NCBI GenBank assembly: GCA_022419385.1
Contig: JAJUBI010000009.1
Span: 558,001-622,000, forward strand
Source: Paraconiothyrium sp. Pb-2020
Taxonomy: Eukaryota; Ascomycota; Dothideomycetes; Pleosporales; Didymosphaeriaceae
Reading direction: 5' to 3'
DNA length: 64,000 bases
Within the stretch, counting starts at the first letter, position 1; every line of letters begins with the position of its first letter. Shown here in pieces: positions 21,581 to 32,479 of the stretch. Under the pieces are notes generated by a model that had not been told where the DNA came from, ran no database searches, and was given only the letters and a program-made list of their open reading frames with translations. Position numbers and translations under genes: made by a program.

Positions 21581-22763
21581 TCAGTTCCCAACAAGCCCTT
21601 CAAAGAAACATTCACGTACCATAGGTGTAATACCAATTTTTTCCCAGGTATCGCGTCTGTATATGACAGGATCAGAAGGGGAATCTTCATCATTTAGGAG
21701 GTATTTGTCGGGATTTGTGAGGCGAAAGATAGGACTGCCGAGCGGGCGCAGATATCGTACTAGATCCCGATTCAGGATGGCTGGGAATACGAGGAGCACC
21801 GACCACCGCATGACACGCTTCTCGTAAGCTGTGAGGGGCGGCCAATTGATGATAGCGATGTCTTCTCGTAATCCATCTTCTTCATCCGTATACGGTGGTG
21901 GGCGTAAAATGAAGGTCAACGTTACTCCGATGGAGGGTATCAGAACAAGGCTCGGAACGATCTCTGGAGGCGCGTGGTAGACCATGCATACGACTGACCA
22001 CCATTCGTTGGGGGTATCGACAGCAGCATCTGGCACAGTGCAGCGTACCCACTCCGCGTGGATATTGCGTCTCACAGGAAAGTATGTAATCCAAAAAACC
22101 CCAATCATTACGAACATGTGAGTAAGCCAATGTGTTCCGAATCTTGTTGCGGTGAGTGCGTTGTATACTAGGCAAGGTAATAATAACAACTTCGTCCAAG
22201 TACTGACACTCACCGATGTCATGCTAGCTTCTTGCCACCTCTTGTAGACATCACCCATCACTGGTGGAGGTCCGGGGTCGCAGGTTGTGTCATTCTGTAT
22301 CACATCAGTCTCAGAGACAGCATCATCATATGAGGCATGACTTAATCACCTTGTACGTTCTCTCGAACTCGCAATAATCCTTTTCAGCGGTCCAAGCCGA
22401 TAGCAACCAGCTTTTTATCGTATAATACAAACCTTTCGTGCCCGTAGCGTCGCCGCGAAGGGCGTAGTATATGGCAGTCGCGAACCCGATGACCGCGATT
22501 AAGGAAACCGCATTTTTCCATACGACGTTTGCGAGCGACCATCCACGAAAAGGAATGGCAGGCGCCGCTGAGACTGGTGCTTGTTCTTGTACTGCTGGCG
22601 TTGCTTGTGTTGGCTCTGTATTTGAATTTGATGCTTCGGTTGATGCTGCTGGATCAGGCTGAGGCTGAGCAACCACTGGCGGGTGGGAAGGTGGGCGCTG
22701 CGAAGGTTGCAGTACTGCTGAAGCTGCAGGTATAGGCTGCAACGAAGTTGAAGTGGTAGACAT
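21581..22763 (-). CDS. Unrecognised multi-pass membrane protein
   Basis: Two exons, 22763-22350 and 22294-21581, joined by GTGATT...TACAG without loss of frame, give 375 residues. The start MSTTSTSLQPIP is preferred over an in-frame ATG 42 codons upstream, because the upstream codons look like untranslated sequence. The first about 90 residues are Pro/Gln/Ala/Thr-rich and disordered. Hydrophobic segments follow near residues 95-115, 165-200, 230-255 and 290-310, with charged loops. An apparent GTGAGT intron inside exon 2 is not used, because removing it would close the frame. I do not recognise the family. Its 5' end has a decayed duplicate at about 24.8-25.0 kb. Confidence 0.7.
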
Positions 22764-23602
22764 TGAATCAGATGTCAATCCTAACAGCGATGAGTGGAAG
22801 TACAAAGGGTGGAGTGAGTAGTAAGGACTGTTCGAGTGAGTTCCCCGCATGCCAGCCTGCTGCTGCGCATTGACGACAAGCACCTGCATGTGGCTGTGCT
22901 CAACCTGGTCAAATCACCGCTCAACAAAACACTAACAAGTCATATTAAAGCTATCCCCGGCAAAGTTGCCTGATATCACGTGATCAAAGTACCGACGAGA
23001 GTACGGGTCGGAGTTGAAACATTCATCGCCCGTAGTAATAGATGCGCGAGGAACTGACATGCTCAGATGAGGTTGGTAGCCTGTCAGCATAGCTGGGTGC
23101 CGCCCATGTGCGTATGATTTCAAGCTTCCAATGCGTTGACATGTCAATAACAACATGCGCATGAGTCTGGCATGCAAAAGGAAGCCCGATTGTCGTAACT
23201 AGGGACTAGGTACGGCTTACTCTGGTCATGAGCCTCAGCATGCCGACGTTTTGTGCGTTATTTTAGAATTGTCGCAATGCACTCTCCCTTCTTGGAACAC
23301 GTGATATGCCGGCGATATGGTCGGACTTCATGCAGTAGGGTTAGCTAGATCACCGCGGTCGAAAATTTGCTTCGCGCTGTTTCCTCTGGGCCTAAAATGT
23401 TTGCCAGAATCCACGCTACGATGGGTTTACATCAACGCTCATGCTTTGCGACTGAGTACAGTTTCGAGCAGCCACGCTATGAAGGTACAATTCTGTAAAA
23501 TCTATCAATTCTACGGCCTGCCCACAATATCTCTGCCCTTGGCCTCACGACAAGGCGATGAAGGTTCCCAAGGAACGGAGTTAATAGTCTCCGGGTAAAG
23601 TA
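22764..23602. other. Intergenic, 0.84 kb
   Basis: Upstream region of the membrane-protein gene and downstream region of the NmrA-like gene. The part from 22764 to about 22905 is the source-side counterpart of the duplicated segment described for 24781-25015. No gene is recognised. Confidence 0.5.
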
Positions 23603-24535
23603 TTACTCGAGCCGGACAGGATGAGCCTTCAAGTACTCCTCGAAAGTGGATAGTTTGCCGCGGGCATTGGCCACAGCCCAAGCAACCAGCTTCTCACTAT
23701 CAGGTCCAAAGTAACCAGGATCATCCAGAAAAGCGATCATTTCCATGAACATATCAACCACCACATCTGGCAAATTCAATCTCTTCTTAAACTCTTCAGG
23801 CGAGATACGCTTGTAAGCGATGTCCTTTCCAGTAGCCTTCGACATGGTAGCGATCATTTCCTCCAAGCTGTACAACTTCGTAGCACCGCAAATCGTCTTG
23901 CCGTCAAATTTGTCCGGCTCAGCTAAAATCGCACCGACAAACTTTCCCGTATCTCTAGTAGCATTCACCAAAGGCCATTGCATTCTCGGAGAGACGTGAA
24001 GGGCCACAACCCACGTGCCATCCTCTTCCTTCCGTGGTGTCAAATAGGAGGCCGACTCGAAATTCTCCATGAACGACCCGAGCGAGCAGAAAGCACTCTG
24101 AATGGGAAGTCCCCGAATGTACTGCTCGGCTCTGGCCTTGCTATCGAAGGGGGTGACTTTCGTGTACTTGCCACCAGAGAGCTCGTGAACAGATGGTAGA
24201 GTGCTGAAGATGATGTACTTTGCATCTTTTTCGAGGGCGATGTCGGCGATAGTTTTCACGGTGTCATACTCGATGTCGGGACTGAGCATTGGCGCTGTCA
24301 TGATGAATACGGTATGCACACCGGTCAACGCTGTCTCGAGGGATGATCGGTTGAGTATATCGCCATGGACGACTTCGACTTTGTCTTTCAACTGTTTCGC
24401 CTTCTCTGAGGTGACGTCCCGTGTTATAGCACGGATTTTGTATTGTCGAGAGAGCTCGGAGTCGTTCAAGACATGGTCCACAATTGAACTTCCTTGCTGG
24501 CCGGTGGCTCCAAAGATGGCAAAAGTCTTAGACAT
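23603..24535 (-). CDS. NmrA-like NAD(P)-binding protein (atypical SDR)
   Basis: A single exon of 310 residues. The N-terminus MSKTFAIFGATGQQGSSIVDHV holds the GxxGxxG dinucleotide motif of the NmrA/HSCARG family at residues 9-15. It is followed by R-A-I-T-R-D at the second strand and V-V-H-G-D-I-L, which lines the cofactor pocket. The C-terminal half has the family's Y-K-R-I-S-P-E-E-F and D-P-G-Y-F-G-P blocks. Members act as redox-sensing NADP binders or as reductases and isomerases, and substrate cannot be told from sequence. The classical catalytic YxxxK is not evident, as expected for NmrA-type proteins. It stands alone and is flanked by the duplicated segment. Confidence 0.9.
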   Translation of the reverse strand: MSKTFAIFGATGQQGSSIVDHVLNDSELSRQYKIRAITRDVTSEKAKQLKDKVEVVHGDILNRSSLETALTGVHTVFIMTAPMLSPDIEYDTVKTIADIALEKDAKYIIFSTLPSVHELSGGKYTKVTPFDSKARAEQYIRGLPIQSAFCSLGSFMENFESASYLTPRKEEDGTWVVALHVSPRMQWPLVNATRDTGKFVGAILAEPDKFDGKTICGATKLYSLEEMIATMSKATGKDIAYKRISPEEFKKRLNLPDVVVDMFMEMIAFLDDPGYFGPDSEKLVAWAVANARGKLSTFEEYLKAHPVRLE

Positions 24536-24652
24536 GTTTTAGGTAGTTTTCAGGTAGCTTGACAAGATTTAAAGGAAAGAAGTGGGATTAGACACTTTAA
24601 ATACACATATCGATCGATTAAGTAGGTATGTTAGCGATTTGTAAGTGCGTTT

Positions 24653-24780
24653 GCGAAGTGCTTCCTTCAGGTTGCCGGTGAGCGTTATTGGCATGTCTCT
24701 CGCAAATGCGGTTTTGCGAAGTACTTCCTTGATGGCTGCCGGTGAGCGTTATTGGCATAATTCTCGCCAATGCGGTTTAG
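24653..24780. repeat. Two tandem copies of a 63-bp unit
   Basis: Unit 1 starts at 24653 and unit 2 at 24716, both beginning gcgaagt and sharing cggtgagcgttattggcat. A handful of mismatches separate the copies. It lies in the NmrA-like gene promoter, directly beside the duplicated fragment. Confidence 0.85.
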
Positions 24781-25015
24781 CGTGGCCGAGCAACATCACA
24801 AAGGATGCGAATGTTGCAGTGTTACTGAAGCTGAAGCTAGCGGCTGCGGAGATAGAGGTATTAGGCTTTAAGCTAGGCGTTAATTTTAACAGCGAGTAAA
24901 TTGCAAATGGAGGAGTGGAGTTGTATGATCGTTCAAGTGCCACAGGTGAGTTACCCGCATGCCAGCCTGCTCCTGCACGTCGGTGGCAGGCACCTACATG
25001 TGGCTATGCCCTGTG
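24781..25015 (-). pseudogene. Decayed duplicate of the 5' end of the membrane-protein gene
   Basis: About 230 bp align by eye, in the same orientation, with 22660-22900. The matching landmarks are a gcagt(a/g)(t/c)tactgaagctg block (24819-24834), a taacagcga block, and ccgcatgccagcctgctcctgc (24956-24977), which corresponds to ccgcatgccagcctgctgctgc upstream. The copy covers the N-terminal Pro/Ala-rich coding part and the 5' flank but has no continuous frame. The NmrA-like gene lies between copy and source. Confidence 0.7.
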
Positions 25016-25477
25016 CTCACGTCGTACGGATGTTATTAATCACGTGCCGATTGGGCAATATGGTTCAAGGGAGAAGGAATGATGTGATAAGGTTGTCGAG
25101 TAAGCAAAATGTAAGCTTAAGAGCGCCCACATCCCATTTCCAAGACTCTTGGAATTGCTCCCCAATATCATGATTATCCTATAACCTCGAATCTGAACGG
25201 CGCGCATATCAAGTTTGCGTCCTGATTCTTTCTTGTCGTGGTGCAAGAACCAATTATGCAACTAAACCGCAAGTAACTCCCTGTAGCTGGGCATCCACAC
25301 AGGAACCGCAGCCAATCTGCTGCACCTGCAGGTATCACAGCTGGCATCTTACCCCGCCACGTATCTTTGACGAACATGCCACAAAAATCCCCCCACACGC
25401 TTCAAATGCGTCTCGAAACAAAGACATAGCGCTCATTGAACAAAAAGTAAAGCTTTGGACGAAGAAAAGTTCGTACG
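25016..25477. other. Short intergenic region
   Basis: 462 bp upstream of the SET/MYND gene. No gene or clear promoter element is recognised. Confidence 0.45.
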
Positions 25478-27248
25478 ATGGGAGTCACAGCAAGCCAACC
25501 CATCTACACTGTCGAAGACATACCTGGCAAGGGAAAAGGCCTAATCGCAACGAAAGACATTGCTAAGGGTACGCGAATCATTTCCGAGAAACCTATCGTC
25601 TCAATAAGCCATTCTGCCGGAGATTTCGAGCAACTATTCCTTTCCATGCAACAACAAGTCAACTCTCTGCGCGAAGCAGAGAAACGAGAGTTTCTTTCTA
25701 TGACGAACATTCAACCTCACGAAAATCCTACAGAGGAATGGTTCGGCATCGTGCGGACAAACGCGTTACCAATGGGACCAAATCTGGATGCTGGAGGCGT
25801 CTTTCTCCACGCATGCCGCATCAACCACGCTTGTGACAGCAATGCAACGAACTTCTGGAACGAGAATATCAATCAGCTCACCATCCACGCTATAAGAGGT
25901 ATCCACAGTGGAGAAGAGATCACGATATCGTACCTAAGCAGTCTCCGAAACCGACGCGCACGACAAGACGAGCTCCGCCAGAATTTCAAGTTCACGTGTT
26001 CGTGCCGGCTATGCTCCTTGCCGCCGGACCAAAGCAGAGATAATGACGCCCAGCTAGATCGAATCCACGAAATAGACCGCATCATCGAACAAGGTGGGAT
26101 AGAAGCGCTTGTTTCAGCGCCCCGACGCATGCTCGGCCACGTCGAGGAGCAGATCCGATTGTGGAAGGACATGAGCCCGAATGAAGTCGGTCTGGGACGG
26201 GCATATCCCGACGCTTTCCAGATTGCTATTGCAAATGGCGACGTGGCGAGGGCGCGCATCTTCGCTGAGAAAGTGGTGGCTTTGTATCTGACCACCCTTG
26301 GGGACGACAGCCCAGACGTATCTCAGTACAAGGAGCTATTCCGAGAACCCACATCTCACGAGTATTACGGCATGTCGATGAGGTGGAAGACGAGTGTGGA
26401 AGAAATCCCGCTAGAACTTGATCCTCAGATATTCGAAGATTGGCTTTGGAAGAGGAGGAGGGAAAGCCCCGAAGGACAATTGGCTGATTTGCGCGACCTT
26501 GGGACATTCCCCAGCTTCAGTGATCTTCCGGACCAGAGCGGGTTTGAATCAGATTACTTCTATTGTAGTGACGTAGCCACTCGTCGTCCGGTGCGTCACT
26601 GGTGCTTTCTGGCAGAGATTCAGGATGTGCTTGGTTTTAGTCCACTGCACGTGGTGGTCAAGGATGTAAATGGCGTAGTTCTCCCACTGCTGGTTCACAC
26701 CACCTCCACAGGCAACTCTTTCTCCGCATCAAAGATCCGAAGGGGATACACGCTTGCGATAATGTACGCTGTGCGGCATATCACCATATTTAGGAAACCT
26801 TCCATCCATCTCGAGAAGTCCAAGATGGTGAAAGTAAGTTCTCCACATGGCAGTGTGAGTTCATCTGTAACAAAGACCTACAGATCTTTCCATTATCACT
26901 ACACAAGTTGCAAAACTTAAGTGATAGAGCACGCAATCCCTTCACGGTGTTTGGCGAGAGGATATGTAACAGTTGCGGTACACCTGGAGCTGATATGAAG
27001 CGTTGCGGCGAGTGTCTTTCTTCCTGGTATTGCGATATGGTAAGCCGTTCTTCCATGGGGTCCAGGCTTGGATATTAATCTCGTGTGAACAGACATGCCA
27101 AACAGCAGATTGGACAGAAGGGGGCCATAAGGAGGAATGCAAGGTGTTGAAGGACCCCGACTGGAAAGGAATGCTTCATCTCAATTGGGAAAAGTTTGAT
27201 GGCCATGTACAATTTCCGCTTCGAGTCGTGAAAAGGACCGAGGCATGA
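25478..27248 (+). CDS. SET-domain protein with C-terminal MYND zinc finger
   Basis: Three exons, 25478-26833, 26884-27039 and 27093-27248, give 555 residues. The SET domain begins at about residue 8 (YTVEDIPGKGKGLIATKDI). Its active-site signatures are INHACDSNATNFW (NHxCxxN type) near residue 112 and GEEITISY near 148, followed by a post-SET cluster CSCRLC near 177. A helical middle region follows. Exons 2 and 3 together encode a complete MYND finger (CNSCG...MKRCGECLSSWYC...CQ...H...C) ending near the C-terminus. SMYD proteins usually carry MYND inside the SET domain, so SET first and MYND last is a fungal arrangement. The likely role is lysine methylation with MYND as a protein-binding module. 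Substrate is unknown and catalysis unproven. Confidence 0.85.
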
Positions 27249-27615
27249 AATGTGACGGGTTACAATACAAGACTGCGATTCGATTTGGCAAACAGATGGA
27301 AAGTTACAGATCTTGGCTACACGACGCAATCGATTTGTCGTCAGGTTTGACTTCATCGAAGATTTGATATTACCGCGAGAGTAAGTGATGTGCATGGTAC
27401 ACTACTCTAAGGATTCCGTGATCTTTTCAATGTTCTTGCTGCCATGGAGGTGGATTATGTTTTCCTGAAATTTTCCCTTGGTATATAAGGGGATATAAAG
27501 GAAAACCCACTTAGGGACAGTGTTCGATCTATCTCCTTTTCTTGCATACACGCCCATCGATACATCTAGCCACAGTGAAATCCCACACCTCGCCATCGCT
27601 AAGAAGGCGGTGAAT
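27249..27615. other. Convergent intergenic region
   Basis: 367 bp between two converging genes. Nothing is recognised except presumed 3' UTRs. Confidence 0.5.
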
Positions 27616-28519
27616 CTACTTTGCGGTCCGGACCTCCACACTTCCATCCTGCATTCCAAAGTACACTGCGACCGGCTTCTGCCCACTCGTCACCGTCTTG
27701 ACTCCATCCGTGGACCTTATTGTCTCTGCATCCGGTCCATTCAATCCAGAGAAAATGCCCACCTCTAGCACACCAGTAAGTGCTTTGATTGCTTCGCTCA
27801 GCTTGTTGACCTCCCACGTTCCATCGCTGCCGTCGCCCTTGCCCTTGCCTGCTTTTACGTCCGCCTCGATGAGCAGTGTCTTGAAGGGCGCATCTACGAT
27901 GAAGAAATCTTGGTCGGTTTTTAGAGGCCCTGATTTCTCGAGAAGCGTGGTGCGAAGTTTAGGGTTGGTGGAGCCGAGGGTGCGCAAGCCCTTGAGAACG
28001 GTAGGGACGGCGATTGGGGCGACTTCGATGGGGATTGTGGGCCAGACGGTGAGGAGGCGCTCTTGTTTCTTGCGGTAGTCTGCCGTCCATGTCAGCCACT
28101 GTCCCTTTCATCATTGTTAGATATGAAGGGGCGAACCCACCAGCGACACAGACGAACTTCCTCGCTTTTTCCGCAACCAGCTTTTCCTGGAACAAACACG
28201 CGCCCCCACCCTTTATACAGTTGAGTTCCGCATCTACTTCATCCGCGCCATCAAAGGCAACATCAAACATGGTATCTTCTGGCAGCGAGTCGAAGGCGAC
28301 GGGTGTTAGCCCGGCTTTTACGATGACCTGGCGCGACTGGTAGCCCGTGGGGATGAAGCGGATGGCGGGGTTTGTAGAGATTTCTTTTATGGCTTCGACA
28401 ACATAGACAATGGTGGTGCCAGAGCCGATGCCGACATTAGTTGCGGACGGGTCGAAGTGGTCTTTTACGGCTTGTTGCGCGGCGGCGCGTTTTGCGGATT
28501 CGACGGTTGCGTCGGCCAT
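27616..28519 (-). CDS. rki1: Ribose-5-phosphate isomerase A
   Basis: Two exons, 28519-28141 and 28079-27616, with a 61-nt GTGGGT...GGCAG intron, give 280 residues from MADATVESAKR. Family motifs are GIGSGTT (phosphate-binding loop, about residue 31), FDGADEVD with the catalytic Asp near residue 96, and C-I-K-G-G-G-A and Q-E-K-L-V with the conserved Lys. The enzyme interconverts ribose-5-phosphate and ribulose-5-phosphate in the non-oxidative pentose phosphate pathway, normally in the cytosol. The reading frame stays open upstream for 78 further codons to an ATG at 28753, a stretch without any Asp or Glu (see finding). The canonical start is chosen because it matches the usual family N-terminus. 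Confidence 0.95.
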
Positions 28520-29077
28520 TTTGGTGGAGGTAATGGAGAAGAGTCGCGAAGGGTGGATGAAGGGAACACGGCAGGGAAGATGCGCGGTATAATTGCGAAG
28601 AGCGGCTCGCTTGGTGAGAGGAGGTAGACGAGAGGTGTAAGAGTTCAATTGAGTTGTGTAGGGCCTCAATTGGGATTGCTGATGGCTGATGTAACGACTT
28701 TGCTGAGTGATGCGAACGACACTGCGAAGGGGATATAAAGAGGATGAGTTCATAAACAAAGTCCAAATATGGTATTTGGAGGCTACGGAAATCCAGGCCG
28801 AAGTCGCAGACGGAAAAACAAAGTCTGGAAGTGACTCCGATGAGGTTATTTTGGTTCGGAAACGGGACCCCATAACATCACTGAGGGGCAGCCGCCGCGG
28901 AAGAGTGACGCGACAATTTGCCCCGCCATGAGCTTGGCGCGGCGCGTAGCCTGGGCGGTGGCAGGCGGCAGAATGACTGCGGTGCCTGGAGCTTCGGTAA
29001 CCTCGAGTGGACACGAACATTCACTCTTCGACGCCATATACCCAACCGTAGTTCTGTTTCCTTGACAAAGATTGACG
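28520..29077. promoter_or_regulatory. Bidirectional promoter of rki1 and ula1
   Basis: 558 bp between two divergent housekeeping genes. It includes the in-frame upstream extension of rki1 to 28753. No named element can be assigned with confidence. Confidence 0.4.
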
Positions 29078-30930
29078 ATGGCGGATCTCCCTCCCCCAGT
29101 TCAAGGCCCCACCGCAAAGGAGAAGAAGTAAGCTTGCCTGTGCTCTGCCGTCTGTATAGCTCTCGAACATTACAGGTACGACCGCCAGTTGCGCCTCTGG
29201 GGGGCTACTGGGCAAATTGCTCTCGAAAACTCGCACATACTCCTCATAAACTCGGGCCCAGGCGTGGTCGGCCTAGAGACGCTGAAGAATCTGGTGCTTC
29301 CTGGCGCCGGCAACTTTACGATACAAGACTCGGCTGTGGTGGATGAGGCAGACTTGGGCGTCAACTTTTTCTTGGAAGAGTCGCATCTAGGTGGCTTTCG
29401 CGCAGAGCATACATGTAATCTGCTGAAGGAGCTCAACCCAGACGTACAAGGCAGCTTCATCACTGAGGTGAAAGCGTACCTGCCCTATGAGTATTTGCAT
29501 AGCTAACGCATTGCAGCCAGTCGAGTCATGGCTAAGCCAGGCCGATGTACTTAAACCCTACACCCTCATCCTCGCAACCGCACCCATCCGACCCGAACTC
29601 CTCACGAAGCTCGCCGCACACGCAGACCAAGCACTCGTCCCACTCTTCTACATACACTCCGTAGGCTTCTACTCACACTTCTCCGTACATCTACCGCCAG
29701 CCTTCCCTGTCGTAGACACACACCCAAGCCCCGAGACAACGACCGACCTGCGGCTGCTAAAGCCATGGCCGGAACTACTCGAATACGCAAAGGAGAAGAC
29801 GAAGGACCTAGAAAACATGGCCGCTGACGATCATGGCCACATACCGTACATCGCCATCTTACTGCACTACTTGGAAGAGTGGAAGAAGGATCATGACGGA
29901 GAGGCGCCAAAGAATTACAAGGACAAGACCGCCTTCCGCGATCTCGTGAAGAAGGCAACAAGAACAAATAATCCCGAAGGTGGAGAGGAGAACTTCGAGG
30001 AAGCCGTGTCAGCAGTCCTCAAGTCCCTCAACCCCCCAGAGCCAAGCAGCACCGTCAAGGACATCTTCAAGGCCCCAGAGTGCGTCATAATACGCGAGAA
30101 CTCGGCGCCCTTCTGGGTCATCGCACACGCGATTGGCCTCTTCTACACAAAGTACGGCGTCCTACCAGTCCCAGGCGCTGTGCCGGACATGAAGGCACGA
30201 TCGGCAGACTACATCCAGCTCCAGAACGTGTATAAGTCAAAAGCACGGAAAGACCTCGCAGAGGTGCTGGAGAGCGTACGCTTCCTGGAGCGCAATGCAA
30301 ACATGAGCGCACACATCGAGGAGAAGGACGTAGAAGCTTTCTGCAAGAACGCCGCGCACATCAAGCTCGTTCGAGGGCGGCCGTTCCACATTGTGCCAGC
30401 GGAGGAGGACTTGAAGTTCGGATCGAACGCCAAATCGCTAGGTGCGTTATTCCAGCTCAGACTTGGTGCATGGCGTAGAAGACTAACGAGAATCTGCAGC
30501 GCAAAAGCTCACCTTTCCCGACGCTCTTGTCTCCATATACATTGCCTTCCTTGCCTGGGACAAATTCATCGCAACTCACACCCTCGACGGCCTCGCCGGC
30601 GCTCCCAAACCCCCCGGCTCCTCCGACGCAGAGGTCGAATCCGACACCGAGAAGGTGACCAGCATTGCGCTCAAGCTCATCGACAGCTTGGTCAAAGAGG
30701 CAAAGTACACGATAGACCCGGAGGAGTACGATACTATCAGGACACAGATCGGCGAGCTGGCGCAAGAGCTCGTACGAGCGGGAGGCGGGGAGTTACACAA
30801 TATCGGCGCACTGACTGGCGGCATGGTAAGCCAGGAGGTCATCAAGGTCATTACCGAGCAGTACGTGCCCGTGGACAACACGTGTGTGTTCGATGGCGTG
30901 AGGAGTAAGTCGAGTGTGTTCAAGGTATAA
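29078..30930 (+). CDS. ula1: NEDD8-activating enzyme E1 regulatory subunit (Ula1/APP-BP1)
   Basis: Four exons, 29078-29127, 29176-29467, 29517-30441 and 30500-30930. All introns are GT-AG and frame-preserving, and the product is 565 residues. The N-terminus reads KYDRQLRLWGATGQIALENS, the conserved opening of E1-like ThiF folds. It is followed by a degenerate nucleotide-loop region (NSGPGVVGLETLKNLVLPG) and E-A-D-L-G-V-N-F-F-L. The conserved ending is GGMVSQEVIKVITEQYVPVDNT. The catalytic Cys half is absent, as expected, since it belongs to the partner Uba3. The heterodimer adenylates and transfers NEDD8/Rub1, which activates cullin-RING ligases. The first exon is only 50 nt and splits a Lys codon. 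It is divergent from rki1. Confidence 0.95.
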
Positions 30931-31619
30931 GATATGAGACGGGACCGCAAGCATGGGTACACGGTGTAGTGAGCGTTATAGCATGGGATAGCAGAGCAAT
31001 CGGATCGTAACATGATCATCCGGCAGGGAGATGAGTGCTTGAGCATGCCGTTACTGGAGGAATTTACACAGGGTCGACACGATCGTGTCTTTGTCCTCTG
31101 TCCGAGGAAGCATTAGTTCGAGTAATTGATGCAGGCGGGTTGTATATGTGCACTTTGTGCACCGCAATGCAATCCGCGATTCGCAAACCACGTAGCGTTG
31201 CAAGTGCCGTACTGGATAATCTTACAGGGTAGACGACACGTGCTATCTGGTTTCCTGCTGGCATACCTCCTATCGTTCGTGACATACTACACTATTGATG
31301 CTACACTGGCCGTCTCAGCCTTGGAGAAAGAGGTGAACTTTGGAGATAGAGACAGTGTCACTTGCTCGCGCGCGGCGCAACGGCAGTGCATATTAGAGCT
31401 ATGAAGCGGCTAGATCAAGACGCCGTGAAGGCCACAACAGCAGAGTCTCATGTTGATGGTGGTTTCAATAATCGGGGTCGCAGGTTGCATGGGCAATTAC
31501 CCCATCACTCGATGCCCTCTTGACATATTCTTTTCCACCCTAAATAACAACTATCCCACAGTCTATTTCATACACGCATACTTGTCGTACAATTACAGTC
31601 GGACTCGCTTCGCCCTACT
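30931..31619. other. Convergent intergenic region
   Basis: About 690 bp between ula1 and the next, convergent gene. Frames inside are under 95 codons with no motif. Confidence 0.5.
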
Positions 31620-32479
31620 TCAAACCTTGACCAACGGCCTCCTCTCCACCTCATCATCCTCACTGCTGTCATCCACCGCCGCATTAACCGCCTTCTCAAT
31701 CAGCGGATTCGACGCCACACGCCTCTTGCTCGCGGACGTCCCACCAACCCGCTTCTTAGTCGGCGTCCCCTCAGGCGTGCCCCCAACTGTATCCACGATT
31801 TCGAAGCCGCGCACGCTCGCCCCGCTCTTCGTGTCATCGCCCTCGGTTTCTTTTTCTCGAGCGTCGAGTTCAATGATAAGAGGCTCATCGCGCCTGTTAG
31901 TGCTACGGTCGAGGCCGGCGTACACCGTGCTTGAGCGATGCGATGAGCGGCGGCTCAGGCCTGAGAGGCGCCGGGTCTTGTCCCAGATCTTCTGTGGGGC
32001 GGTGCGGAGGGTAGTCGGGGAGTCATTCTGCGGTGAAGAAGGCGCGGAGTCGAGTAAGGGGCGGGCCTGTGAGCGGGCGGAGCCAGGAGATGGGACGGGG
32101 AGGTTCGTTTGAGATGCTGAGGCTGAGGCTGAGGCTGAGGCAAAAGGGTCCGTGGGGGTGGGTAGAGCAGAGGTAGAGGCGAAGGGGTCGGTTGGAAGGG
32201 AGAGGGGCGTTGTGGGTTGGGTTGGGGGGTGGGATTGGAGGGAGAGGAGGCGGTAGGCGTCGTTGACGGCTTTCTCTTGGATGAGCTTTGCGCTGGGTGG
32301 GTGTTAGTGGGAGCTTTGACGGAGGATGAGGGTAGTGTGTATGGGTGGAGAAGAGGGAAAGCGGGCAGGCTGTGAACAAATTCTGGGTGAGCGCAGGGTG
32401 CTGATCCTTGCAACGGGAGGGAGGATTTGGAGACTTACTCTGCTTCTGTAAGATCGGGCATCCCTTCCGTGATGTCCAT
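31620..32479 (-). CDS. Unrecognised Ser/Pro-rich, low-complexity protein
   Basis: Two exons are proposed, 32479-32439 (41 nt) and 32292-31620, joined by a GTAAGT...CCCAG intron of 146 nt. The product is 237 residues beginning MDITEGMPDLTEAD. A short helical block (AKLIQEKAVNDAYRLLSLQ) follows, then a long Ser/Pro/Thr/Ala-rich region with two P-T-D-P-F-A segments and an (SA)n run. A basic W-D-K-T-R-R-L-S-G-L-S-R-R-S-S stretch could be a kinase target. The acidic end has a possible nuclear signal (TKKRVGG...SKRR). Codon-level coherence across the join supports a real gene, but I know no family for it. The first exon is the least certain part. Confidence 0.6.

Noticed and set aside
22194..22240. 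Possible 46-nt GTGAGT...CCTAG intron in the membrane-protein gene
   Set aside because: Removing it shifts the frame into an early stop, while the unspliced frame stays open to the end.
27959..29020. Single 353-codon gene covering the rki1 first exon and everything upstream
   Set aside because: Its 3' part reads through the intron and loses the isomerase sequence, and its 5' part lies beyond a plausible promoter. Only the portion from 28753 is considered as a possible leader.
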